Source of the DNA: CAZXCQ01 sp964639275
GTDB taxonomy: Bacteria; Desulfobacterota; DSM-4660; Desulfatiglandales; Desulfatiglandaceae
Reading direction: 5' to 3'
DNA length: 31,067 nucleotides
Assembly (NCBI GenBank): GCA_964639275.1
Contig: CAZXCQ010000036.1
Span: 1-31,067, forward strand
The notes under the pieces were generated by a model. That model saw only the letters and a list, made by a program, of their open reading frames with translations, was not told where the DNA came from and did no database searches. This document shows positions 1-7,873 of this stretch, piece after piece; the first letter of the stretch is position 1, and every line of letters starts with the position of its first letter. Both the position numbers and the translations under genes were made by a program.

Positions 1-149
1 GTGATTTTTTTCTAATGGGGGAGTTTTTTTTCTTGACTTACTTTCTCATAGGCGAGCCGGAGGCCACGGCCTCTTCATCGCCCTGCTGAATTCTTCGCAC
101 CCTTCGAGTGCCCAGTGGCCACCCTTTCAGGGCGGGTCCCCGGTTTCTA

Positions 150-594
150 GACCCGCAGTGGACGTTGAACCCGGAATGCCGCCACGACATGATCAGTTTT
201 CCCACTTCCCCATGATCTTGCCTTTTGGCAAAAGCATCCCAAGGACCTTGTGCCGAAAGATCTTTTCCAGAGGCTTCGTGCCCAATGCCGGCGCAACCTT
301 GAACGATCCACTTTCGTAGAAAACCCCATCAGTGCACAGAACGTGGCAGTGGGGGTTGAAGTTGAGAAAATCCCCAAAGGTCTGGATGGCAATGACGGCT
401 CCCGGGATCATGGTCCGGAAAAACACTTTCAGAGAGTCCCATCCGCAACGGCTCAGTTCGGACAGCAGAATTCGATCATACAGGAAATACCGCCGATGTA
501 GCTTTGGTATGCTGAAGGTGAAGTGGCGATGGGGGACCGCCTTTAAAATTTCTCCACAGAGCCACTCCCCCAATTCTACACTTATTCCGATCAA
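150..594 (-). pseudogene. Degraded IS91-type transposase
   Basis: The minus-strand frame ending at 193 carries hallmarks of the IS91-family (Y2 rolling-circle) transposase: VPHRHFTFSIPK, then RRYFLYDR, then AIQTFGDFLNFNPHCH with the His-rich core. After codons for GKIMGKWEN the frame stops at 193-195. The expected continuation (LIMSWRHSGFNVHCGSR) resumes in another frame from about 206 downward, so there is a frameshift near 200. The N-terminal zinc-binding region normally preceding the HFTF block is missing, and similarity fades below about 150, so the gene is truncated at both ends. IS91 transposases copy DNA by a rolling-circle mechanism; this copy is dead. Positions 1-150 and 600-650 contain nothing else I can assign. 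Confidence 0.8.
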
Positions 595-656
595 CAGAGT
601 ACGCTAGCACACAGTCTATGCACACTCTGCACCTACGTCCGCATCTCCCGGTTTTC

Positions 657-684
657 TTGAGATTCTGTCGTTTTTTCTTATAAA
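657..684 (+). promoter_or_regulatory. Possible sigma70-type promoter for the truncated ATPase
   Basis: TTGAGA at 657-662 and TATAAA at 679-684 are separated by 16 bp. They lie about 30 bp upstream of an ATG at 716 that has an AAGAAGGAAG ribosome-binding site. This is a pattern match only. Confidence 0.35.
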
Positions 685-715
685 TGGACATGAAAATGCC
701 AAGAAGGAAGAAAAA

Positions 716-859
716 ATGGAAACTGTAAGCCCTTTTTTCCAAGATTCAGCGCAAAGTTACTTCCTCTATGGTCCAAGAGGGACAGGGAAATCCACATGGC
801 TAAGACAGACGCCTCAAAATGTGAAGTCGAGTCCTACTCCGATCACATGTGCTTTATAG
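716..859 (+). pseudogene. N-terminal fragment of an AAA ATPase (DUF4143-type)
   Basis: An ATG at 716 with a good ribosome-binding site (AGGAAG at 705-710) opens a frame whose first ~32 residues match the start of AAA_14/DUF4143 ATPases: SYFLYGPRGTGKSTWLRQT, with a perfect Walker A (GPRGTGKST). The family normally continues for about 350 more residues. Here the frame runs into the antisense of the beta-barrel gene's 3' end and stops at 857-859. The break lies around 811-815, almost exactly at the barrel gene's stop codon. The fragment is non-functional as an ATPase. It is too short for routine gene calling but its identity is clear from the motif and spacing. Confidence 0.7.
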
Positions 860-2829
860 TTGTCAAAGCCGCCGTTACTGTCGTCGTCGTATTTGTAAAA
901 TCCGTATCCGGCTTGGACTCGAATCCGATCGGTCAACCTGTGGGAGCAGGAAAGGGAGAGACCGTAACGGATATTAGTCACGCCCAGCGGAAGTCCATTT
1001 TCTGAGTCGTCTCGGAAGTTATCCGTCCAGCTCAAGAGGTATTCCAGGCTGAGATCGGTCTTTTTGCTGAGCGCCCAAACCGCAGTTCCCATGAAGGCAT
1101 ACACATCCCCATTGCAGGCGTTAACGGATAGGCTGCCATTGTCAAAGCTCTCAGTTTTTGCATTCCTATAGGAGAATTGACTCGTCAGATAGAGACTGGA
1201 TATGGGGGTGGCCGTTACGCTAAGACTGTAGATATCGGCCACGTAGTCGCCCGATTCCACATCGCTGGGTGGAGTGGTCTGGGACCGAGTGTCGATTTTG
1301 GTTGTGATGCGCTGGTATTCAAAACTCGCTTTGAGTGCTGTGATCACCCTGGTGGACACTTTGGCCTGGATTTCCTGGGTATTCAGATCCTGTTTATTGA
1401 TAAAGGCCGAATAGCCGGGATCGGTATCTATCTTGTGATCATAATCATTTTCGTGATTGCGGAAACGGTAACGACCCGAGAGGGTCAAGTTACGAATGGG
1501 TGAACTGCTGAAACCGAACGTATATCTGTTGCGATAAACATCGGTATCCGTCAGGCGTTCAAATACCGTGACCGCATCCTCCACCTCCTTTTCATGCTGG
1601 TCGATATCTTGCTGCCTCCATTTTCCTTCCGCATATAAGGACGTATAAGGGATGCCTGAATAGCGGATGCCTACGGTTTCCAAAAAGCCGTTTTTGTCCG
1701 TACGGCTATGCATTCGGGCCTCCGGTGACACAATATTTTGGCCTGGAAGGATTTCGGTAAGCGTGGCATTTGTGTGTCCTTTGGTGTCTATAACGTCAGC
1801 CTGAAACCCACCGTAAAAACTGAACCGGCGATAGGGCCCGAATTGGGCATTCAGATTCACTACATGACTCTCCTGATCGAGTTCAATTGGCTCGGCATGC
1901 CAGTTTTTGTCGAAAGGGTCAGGCCCAAACGGTGTGGTCACCATATTGAACAAGCCGTCGCCATTCAGATCGTTGATTAGGTAACCAAAAGAAAGGTAGA
2001 TCGTATCGGTGATATGACTGTCCAGGTGAAAGGTATTGGTGAGCACATCATGATCATATTCTTCGAAAATGCTCACTGTTTTCGATGTCCCCGCATCAAG
2101 ATTCTTGTCCTCATCGAATCGATTTGTGTTGGTTTTGTACCACTCGTATCGAAGCCGGTCTTCCAAGTGGACGATGCTCATAGTGTAGTCTACGTCTACC
2201 TTGATAATATCCGTTTTTTCGTCAATTTCTTCGAATGAGGGAAATATCTTTCTGGTTAATGCGCCCTCCGTTACGCTTCCCCATTCAAGAAGAGATTTTT
2301 CTCCTTCCTTGTGTCGGTGCTCGTATCCGATGACCACCCTGGGCAAATCCGGAACGGTGATTCCGGCGTTTAAGCAGAAGTCACCGATATCTAAATGCAT
2401 GTCGTTGTTTAGGTCAAATACGGGAACGGCAAAAGGACGGAAAAAGCCGCCTGTGTCATCAAAATATTTGCGGAACTCGGTAAATTGGGCCTGAAAAAAC
2501 CCCAAATCTTCTTTGTTGAGACGTATAAGAATCTCATAATCTTCATCCGGGACGATGCCATGGCCCTCCATGCGTAGCGTCCATTCTTCTTTCAATGATC
2601 TTTCCAAGAAGAAGTCTTTCACACCTGCGGCCCAACCGTCCCGTATCCACAGATCTTCGCGAAACTTATTTTCGTCCCCGTCAACATACCTGTACTGTAA
2701 GGTGGGAGACAGTTCATAACGAAAAGAGGCGTCTTCCTCATGCTCCTGCGCATAAGCACCAGCCACTGGGAACAGAATCAGTCCAAGGAGTCCAAAGATG
2801 ATGAAAGCGCTTCCGAGAAGGGCGTTCAC
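814..2829 (-). CDS. MtrB/PioB-family outer-membrane beta-barrel (porin of a porin-cytochrome conduit)
   Basis: A 671-aa protein with a signal peptide (hydrophobic residues 5-24, likely cleavage after AYA at ~27). Many alternating amphipathic strands follow, and it ends in GVGLDFTF, a terminal Phe typical of Bam-inserted barrels. Length and strand pattern fit the MtrB/PioB family of decaheme-associated porins, which sheath a periplasm-facing multiheme cytochrome and carry electrons across the outer membrane. It starts 1 nt after the stop of the octaheme cytochrome gene, so the two are co-transcribed. There is no CXXC near the N-terminus, unlike Shewanella MtrB. Two EF-hand-like loops (D139-x-N-x-D-x3-D-x2-D150, and DLNGDG from 287) may bind calcium. 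A generic barrel is the alternative, but the cytochrome partner makes the conduit role likely. Confidence 0.82.
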   Translation of the reverse strand: MNALLGSAFIIFGLLGLILFPVAGAYAQEHEEDASFRYELSPTLQYRYVDGDENKFREDLWIRDGWAAGVKDFFLERSLKEEWTLRMEGHGIVPDEDYEILIRLNKEDLGFFQAQFTEFRKYFDDTGGFFRPFAVPVFDLNNDMHLDIGDFCLNAGITVPDLPRVVIGYEHRHKEGEKSLLEWGSVTEGALTRKIFPSFEEIDEKTDIIKVDVDYTMSIVHLEDRLRYEWYKTNTNRFDEDKNLDAGTSKTVSIFEEYDHDVLTNTFHLDSHITDTIYLSFGYLINDLNGDGLFNMVTTPFGPDPFDKNWHAEPIELDQESHVVNLNAQFGPYRRFSFYGGFQADVIDTKGHTNATLTEILPGQNIVSPEARMHSRTDKNGFLETVGIRYSGIPYTSLYAEGKWRQQDIDQHEKEVEDAVTVFERLTDTDVYRNRYTFGFSSSPIRNLTLSGRYRFRNHENDYDHKIDTDPGYSAFINKQDLNTQEIQAKVSTRVITALKASFEYQRITTKIDTRSQTTPPSDVESGDYVADIYSLSVTATPISSLYLTSQFSYRNAKTESFDNGSLSVNACNGDVYAFMGTAVWALSKKTDLSLEYLLSWTDNFRDDSENGLPLGVTNIRYGLSLSCSHRLTDRIRVQAGYGFYKYDDDSNGGFDNYKAHVIGVGLDFTF

Positions 2830-2830
2830 C

Positions 2831-3598
2831 TCAATACCTCAAATGCGGGTTGATGTTGGAACCATGAACGGCTGTGTGACATCCGGCACTCCAGCAGGTC
2901 CCCTGAGCAAGGAATGTGGTGTGGGAAATTTTGCCGATAGTGATGGTATTGGGCAGTGTGATCTGGGCATGGCATTTTAGGCAGAGGTTATTATCATTCT
3001 CCACCAGCATTTTGTCATTGATCGATCCATGAGCCCGATGACAAATGGTACAGCCCTCCCGAAGCGCCTCGTGCTCAAAGACCCGCGGTCTGGCCTGGTC
3101 CCGATGGCACTGCATGCAGACGTCGTTCTCTCTGCCTGTTTGCATCCCTTTCGCTTTATAGATATCCTCTCCGTGTGGATCGTGACAGTTCGTGCAAGTC
3201 ATCCGTCCCTCTTTCACCGGATGATGGTACTGAAAACCAAAGGCCATTTTGACGCCAAGATGACACTGATAACAAATCACTGGATTTCTTCCCGGATTGA
3301 TGATGTGCTGCCCTTTGCCTCCATCCACTTCCACGTGAAGACTCCCTTCTCCGTGACAAGCCTCGCATCCTGATATTTCTCTTTTGTCGGCAGAGATATA
3401 GAGTCGAGCATGGGCCGTATGTTTGAAATTCTTCACGATATCTTCGTGGCATAAAGCGCATGTTTCCATGCCTACCGGTTCGGCGCCCTTTATTCTATTG
3501 GGTTGTACACGGATTCGGTTTGAAGAAGAGGAACAAGAAAGGATGGAAATTCCAAATATATGTGCTGCCAGGATCAATAAGACAATGTTTCCTTTCAT
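2831..3598 (-). CDS. Octaheme c-type cytochrome lipoprotein (MtrA/DmsE-like)
   Basis: A 255-aa lipoprotein: a hydrophobic N-terminus ends in the lipobox ILSC (Cys22). Eight heme-binding motifs are visible: CXXCH at C47, C78, C109, C135, C161, C183 and C206, plus a CX4CH at C235 (CWSAGCH). The C-terminal half carries paired blocks CTNCHDPHG and CTICHRAHGS, and the end TAVHGSN resembles the DmsE/MtrA type of periplasm-facing cytochromes, which usually have ten hemes. With the barrel immediately downstream it should form a porin-cytochrome conduit moving electrons to or from extracellular acceptors or partners. No surface (MtrC/OmcA-like) cytochrome is in the window. The ATG at 3598 has an AAGGA ribosome-binding site. 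The octaheme count recalls Geobacter OmaB, but the motifs are closer to DmsE. Confidence 0.88.
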   Translation of the reverse strand: MKGNIVLLILAAHIFGISILSCSSSSNRIRVQPNRIKGAEPVGMETCALCHEDIVKNFKHTAHARLYISADKREISGCEACHGEGSLHVEVDGGKGQHIINPGRNPVICYQCHLGVKMAFGFQYHHPVKEGRMTCTNCHDPHGEDIYKAKGMQTGRENDVCMQCHRDQARPRVFEHEALREGCTICHRAHGSINDKMLVENDNNLCLKCHAQITLPNTITIGKISHTTFLAQGTCWSAGCHTAVHGSNINPHLRY

Positions 3599-3660
3599 AA
3601 AAAATCCTTCATGCTGGATGGTTCACGAAAAGAAATGGAGCTCAAATCTTGACTTGTTGG

Positions 3661-3951
3661 TTAGTTGCTTTGACGCAAGAGAAATCGGACAGAAATAGGA
3701 AAAATTGCCCTACAGCCTACAGCCCCAGTTTTCCGTACAAAGTCAAAGATGCTCCCTCCAAAACCACTCGAGAAATCCTTGAAAAGCCACCGGTCATCCA
3801 CCATCCGGACGAAAAAGCTCGGGGCCTTTTCCTCGCTAAAAGGCGACAGGCAGGCAAATTACCTCCCCACACGGCGAAACCGCAACCCATCGTGCCGGCT
3901 TAAAAGAGTAACCAGGTTCACCCCTTTCAAATCGTCAATGCGAAGCTCCAT
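3661..3951 (-). pseudogene. Primase-like (CHC2-type) accessory ORF of the adjacent IS, interrupted
   Basis: The ATG at 3951 follows an AGGAGG ribosome-binding site and lies 14 nt after the transposase stop, so the two genes form an operon. The frame reads MELRIDDLKGVNLVTLLSR..., hits TAA at 3859-3861, then continues in frame with CLSPFSEEKAPSF and FSSGFGGSIFDFV. This is the layout of the DnaG-type CHC2 zinc-ribbon domain (compare CPFHxEKTPSF...CFGCGxGGDxIDFV). Three of the four zinc ligands are not Cys/His (S for H, and the CFGC pair replaced by LFKDFS), so the domain is zinc-less or decayed. The downstream toprim/polymerase part is absent and the frame ends at 3661. Similarity is clear only to about 3736. 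The region 3599-3735 otherwise holds just the upstream region of the cytochrome gene. Confidence 0.5.
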
Positions 3952-3964
3952 GATCTCCATCCTC

Positions 3965-4854
3965 CTACAAAAGGCTTCCATCCAGAAATACCTCAAGCCC
4001 CTCTGCGCTCAACACCACGCTCAGGGTATGATCATGGATCTTATAGACCAGATAACCTTTCGATATGTCAATGCCTTTGCTCAAAAGCGCCGATTCAGCA
4101 CGCTCCACCTTGCCGGTGCTCTGGGGGATGTGCGGCTCCGATACAATATGCTCGATTTCCATATCATCAAGGTATCGCTGAAAAGCCGTCTGTTCCATGC
4201 TCCAGGTGTAAAAGCCCCGGTCCTGGTCCGTTAGAAGCTTCCGGGGCCTACCGTAGCGAACACTCGCGTTATGAAGGACCTCAATCAGCGTGCTCCCTTC
4301 TGGTCCCTGGACAAATCCGCAGCCACACAAAACCGGCTGTAGTCATCCACGATGACTACCAGGTAAAGAACAGAGATCCCCGTGATATACACATAGGTCA
4401 CGTCCATTTGATAAAGCTCACGCGGACACCCCGCCTCAAAACGACGTGATCCTTTAGGCGGCTCTTTTCGGTCAAAGCTCGAATCCAGCACATCCAGAAG
4501 ACCGTACCCCTTGAGAACAGCCCGAATCTGCTTGCGGGTCACCACCACCAGGTGTTTCTTCTTGAGTTCATCCTGGATCCGTTTGAATCCATGATCCGGA
4601 TTCTCTCTACGGTAATCCACTATCAACTCCAGAACTTCGTCAGGAAGGGAAACAGCCTCTTTTCCACAACGGTTCTCTTCCGAACCGCCTTCACCCGAAC
4701 CCCCTTTACCACCACCTTGCTGTCGTCGGTTGTATTCATAAAGTGCCCATGACTTAATACCAAACTGGTCGGCCCCTTCTTTGCGACTCAATCCCAGCTC
4801 TTTGATCTTTGCCACAATCTCACCCACCTCGTCCCAGTTACGTCTCTTTCCCAT
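3965..4854 (-). pseudogene. IS481/IS3-like DDE transposase, frameshifted
   Basis: The start is the ATG at 4854 (MGKRRNWDEVGEIV), with AGGAGGTG just upstream. An N-terminal helix-turn-helix is followed by a charged linker and an integrase core. The first catalytic Asp lies in YQMDVTYV and the following strand is VVIVDDYSRF. The frame stops near 4285; the continuation (TLIEVLHNAS, second Asp in KLLTDQDRGF, Glu in PQSTGKVERAE) is in another frame, so a frameshift lies near 4290. After the catalytic Glu the usual RPHxxL-type region appears to be missing and the sequence jumps to a C-terminal segment (SKGYLVYKIHDHTLSVVL). The gene is inactive. It sits against the IS701-type remnant, whose own end lies just upstream of this start, so the two elements are adjacent or nested. 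Confidence 0.8.
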
Positions 4855-4904
4855 CTCTTTCACCTCCTCTCTCTTCGGCCAGAGGAGGCGTGGGGTAATT
4901 GATC

Positions 4905-5751
4905 CTACGCTGCGATACGGTAATAGATGGTGCTTTTTTCCCATCCTGATTTTCAGGTGCCAAAGGAAGAAGTGAGCCAACATACGGGTTAGAATATGGT
5001 GATTCCATCCAGTTTATTTCCTGACCTCATAATGATCCATACCCAATTCCGTTTTGGTTTCTTCAAAGCATTGCTCTATAGCCTATCTAATGCCACTGAG
5101 CCAGAGGAATGTGGGCAGCCTTGTGCTAACAGGCGCATTGTTTATGTAATATCGGTAACTTGGATCCAGTCCGATGGTGCGTCTTATAACGAGCCAAACG
5201 GTTCTATCCGGAATCCCGTTTTTTGACAGGACAATACGCCTTTTAGTGAACTCATATTCAATGGGCCCCTTTGTTCCTTCGGATACCTTACGGCGGTACC
5301 AAAAGTAGGTGTTTATGCTCTTTGCCAAAGATTCGACCGAAATGGGTTTTTTCTGCGTAGTTTCAGGAACTATTTTTTCGCGCATTTGGCCGCCATATTT
5401 GTATTTCTTTTCTCTAGTAATAGGCGCTGTAAGCCAGCAAGGTGTGTCGGATGGCACAGAGACCAAGTAACGAAGCGTCGGGTATTTTTCGACGGTGTTG
5501 ATGAAATCAGGGCTGCTGCCGTATATGGAATCTCGGATAAGAATTCGCTTTTTTGAGGTCAGAGTATAGGGAAATTCGCCTTGTGAGGCAAGCAAAATGT
5601 GACCGCAGGATGTTGTGGTTGCAGCTCGCGGGCCTGAAATGGGGGCCTGTGCCAAGCCAGGACGCGAATACCAGTACCGTGCCAAGGGTTTGACCATGCC
5701 GGAAGGGCAGCTAATCAATGAAATTTGAGCAGAGCGGTCTCTTGAATCCAA
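4905..5751 (-). pseudogene. IS701-type transposase with two nonsense codons
   Basis: The frame from 5751 carries IS701-family landmarks: RDSIYGSSPDF (catalytic Asp region), LVSVPSDTPCWL, WYRRKVSEGTKGPIEYEF and NAPVSTRLPTFLWLSGIR. It stops at TAG (5083-5085), exactly where the family has Trp (RWAIEQCFEE). The same frame continues with AIEQCFEETKTELGMDHYEVRK, stops again at TAA (5014-5016, where the family often has Tyr), then runs on with TGWNHHILTRMLAHFFLWHLKIRMGKK. The last part (PSITVSQ) is shifted by one frame near 4932. The family N-terminus (~150 residues) is missing or scrambled upstream of about 5620. Two nonsense changes, a frameshift and truncation mean it is a fossil. Confidence 0.82.
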
Positions 5752-5771
5752 CCCCTGTTTCTAAAAAAAAA

Positions 5772-5930
5772 TCAGGCAGGGAAGATGTCAGGATACTCAG
5801 GATCTACATAAAGCCAATTATCGGACTCCGGGACCTGGGAGATAGATTCGTCAATGAGGTAATCGGCAAGCTTTGGCGGCCCAGTGGCTTCGGGTGGCGG
5901 TCTTTCTTTTATTTCCCATAAGGGGTCAAG
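5772..5930 (-). other. Unassigned region with a small start-less open frame
   Basis: Positions 5752-6124 hold no recognisable complete gene. One minus-strand frame bounded by a TAG (5931-5933) and a TGA (5772-5774) reads 52 residues of protein-like, acidic and Pro-rich composition (PPPEATGPPKLADYL ... DNWLYVDPEYPDIFPA). It has no ATG and no ribosome-binding site. It may be the tail of a gene destroyed by the neighbouring insertions. I do not recognise the family. The rest of the region (5934-6124) shows only short frames of doubtful reality. Confidence 0.25.
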
Positions 5931-6124
5931 CTAGCTGTTGACTGTTTTGCTCTTTAACCGTTCCTGAAGCTTGGGTGCGATCCATTGTATGAATGCGGAA
6001 AGCGAACGCCGTGTTATATATCACGAGGGTTTCACTATTGATCAGGGATCGGTTGGTACGGCCAGAGAAAATTGACAGGAGAAATGTTCGAGGGCTGAAG
6101 ACTAAGGAACTTTGTCTAAGGGAC

Positions 6125-7867
6125 CTAGGGGGTGTCAAGTGAAGAATAAAGACCTGGTACATTCAACGCCTTCTCTTTCTCTTCCCTCCAGGCCTTATAG
6201 GTTTTATGGGACAGCAGGTCTATGGGATACCCCTTCGGAACCCTGGTTGGTTCAAACATGAGGTATTTGGCTGTAGGATACGGGAGGATGAAATCGGTGG
6301 CCTCCATACCGGCAACAATTTCAGGCAAATCCTTAACTGGTAGGGCGATCAAAACCTCATTCCCCTCACAGTGACCCAGAATCTTCTCCCCGGCAGCAGG
6401 GATGACAACTTTTGGGATCTTATGCCTTATTGCCGCGGAAGCAGCAACGATACAACACCCGAATCCACCTGCCGTCCCGTAAACGGACTCTCCCCTGTAC
6501 CAGGCTATTCCTTTAGCGATCTTCCCGATCTGGGAGGGATTGCCATAGATAACCAATCCCTGAGGGATAAACATGGGATCGGTGGCAGGTGTCACCATGA
6601 CCCCTTTTGTGGATCCGGGATCAAAAAAATACCTCTTTTGAAATTTCTCTTGAATGTGAATCCCGAGTTCCTCGTCGTGCTCGTTAAGGATCGTTACCTC
6701 ATGCTGCATGCACGCCTTGCCCATGAATCCTTTCCTGATCCCGGCATTTCCGGGCACCACCGGCATCCCCAACCGGTGCGCAACTTGGATGATTTCGTTT
6801 CTGGTAAACCCTTTGCAGAATTCCTTGGGGGTCCCTTCTCCATCAACGGTCTCATTGATCATGGCCGCGCATCCGTAGCCGACCACGTTCACAAAATCAA
6901 TGCCAAACCTCTTTGCAAATCGGTGATGATATTCGGGCAAAGGTTGCATATGGGCTCTTCTGAGGGTGTTAAAACGATCTTCGGGTCTTTCCTCGGGCTG
7001 AAGGAGCCATGGCATCATGACATCCAGGAGAAGGGTATAACTGGCCTGGCTGGCTTTGATCCTGTTCCAGAAATCAGAGGCGCTGAAGCGGTCCCACACC
7101 GCAACCGTACATCCCCGCCATGATGCACGGCCCACAAGGGAAAAGGCGCCGCCGATATGGTAGAGGGGCAGGTCGCAATAGACCACATCGTCGGGGTGCA
7201 GGAGTTCAACGCCGTAATAGCAGTAGTTTTGAAGCCAGCGATAGGACTGGATCACGCCTTTTGGCGGTCCTGTGGTACCCGAGGTATAAACGATATTGGC
7301 TGTATCCCAGTAATGAAGCTCGGTTTCCGGGTTGGAGTCATCGCCCTCTAAAAGATCATCAAACGAGGTCTGGTTGAAGTCATGATCCAGCTTTAGACCG
7401 GAGTTTTCCTGTCTAAAACCATGCTCCCCTTTCTTTGGTCGGTGGATGATAATGGGCAGACCCGCAATTTCAGACTTAATCTGATTAAGAATGGGTTCGC
7501 ATCCGTTTTCGGTCATAAGCAGGTTGGGATTCGTGTCGCTGATCTGGTAGGAAAGAAGACGCCCTTTGTAAAGAAAATTGATGGGACAGAATACCGCCCC
7601 AATCTTCCATAGGCCAAACATGGACAGAATGGTTATGAGTGGATTGTGTAGAAACAGGGAGACCCGGTCACCTTTGTTCACACCCATCTCTTTTAGATTA
7701 TGTGCCATGCGATTGGCCAGTTGATTAAATTCCCGGTATGTCAGATGCCTGTCCTCCTCGCCATAATAGAAAAAGGTCTTGTCCGGCCTGCTCTCCGCCC
7801 ATTCCTCCAGCTTCCTGACAAGAAGCCCCATCTTGTTCAGTTCGTCTTCCAACTCTTTTATATCCAT
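6125..7867 (-). CDS. Chimera: truncated AMP-forming acyl-CoA ligase fused to DUF169
   Basis: A 580-aa frame with two unrelated parts. Residues ~10-400 are the N-domain of an ANL-superfamily acyl-CoA/crotonobetaine-CoA ligase, with the ATP-binding loop YTSGTTGPPKG (194-204) and a late VTILNEHDEELG segment. The C-terminal subdomain with the catalytic lysine (TxSGK) is absent. From about residue 410 the protein is DUF169-like (COG2043), with the hallmark GTAGGFGCCIVAASAAI (~464-480), GEKILGHCEGNE and LPYPTAKYLMFEP; the N-terminus expected of DUF169 is missing. It looks like an in-frame deletion that joined two adjacent genes. The start is supported by AAGGAGAA, which overlaps the upstream MaoC-like gene's stop. 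Adenylation might survive but CoA transfer should not. Confidence 0.75.
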   Translation of the reverse strand: MDIKELEDELNKMGLLVRKLEEWAESRPDKTFFYYGEEDRHLTYREFNQLANRMAHNLKEMGVNKGDRVSLFLHNPLITILSMFGLWKIGAVFCPINFLYKGRLLSYQISDTNPNLLMTENGCEPILNQIKSEIAGLPIIIHRPKKGEHGFRQENSGLKLDHDFNQTSFDDLLEGDDSNPETELHYWDTANIVYTSGTTGPPKGVIQSYRWLQNYCYYGVELLHPDDVVYCDLPLYHIGGAFSLVGRASWRGCTVAVWDRFSASDFWNRIKASQASYTLLLDVMMPWLLQPEERPEDRFNTLRRAHMQPLPEYHHRFAKRFGIDFVNVVGYGCAAMINETVDGEGTPKEFCKGFTRNEIIQVAHRLGMPVVPGNAGIRKGFMGKACMQHEVTILNEHDEELGIHIQEKFQKRYFFDPGSTKGVMVTPATDPMFIPQGLVIYGNPSQIGKIAKGIAWYRGESVYGTAGGFGCCIVAASAAIRHKIPKVVIPAAGEKILGHCEGNEVLIALPVKDLPEIVAGMEATDFILPYPTAKYLMFEPTRVPKGYPIDLLSHKTYKAWREEKEKALNVPGLYSSLDTP

Positions 7868-7873
7868 AAATCT

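Noticed and set aside
1..150. Possible group II intron fragment at the window's left end
   Set aside because: The segment is G-rich and structured-looking, but I could not identify domain V or a reverse transcriptase, so no claim is made.
3749..4234. 161-aa plus-strand open frame over the transposase region
   Set aside because: It is antisense to the transposase and primase-like frames, which have family motifs.
5993..6142. 49-aa plus-strand frame with basic composition (MRKANAVLYITRVS...)
   Set aside because: It overlaps the end of the CoA ligase/DUF169 gene antisense, is preceded by no good ribosome-binding site and matches no family I know.
6371..7123. 250-aa plus-strand open frame
   Set aside because: It is antisense to the CoA ligase/DUF169 gene, has no recognisable domain and mirrors codon structure of the real gene on the other strand.
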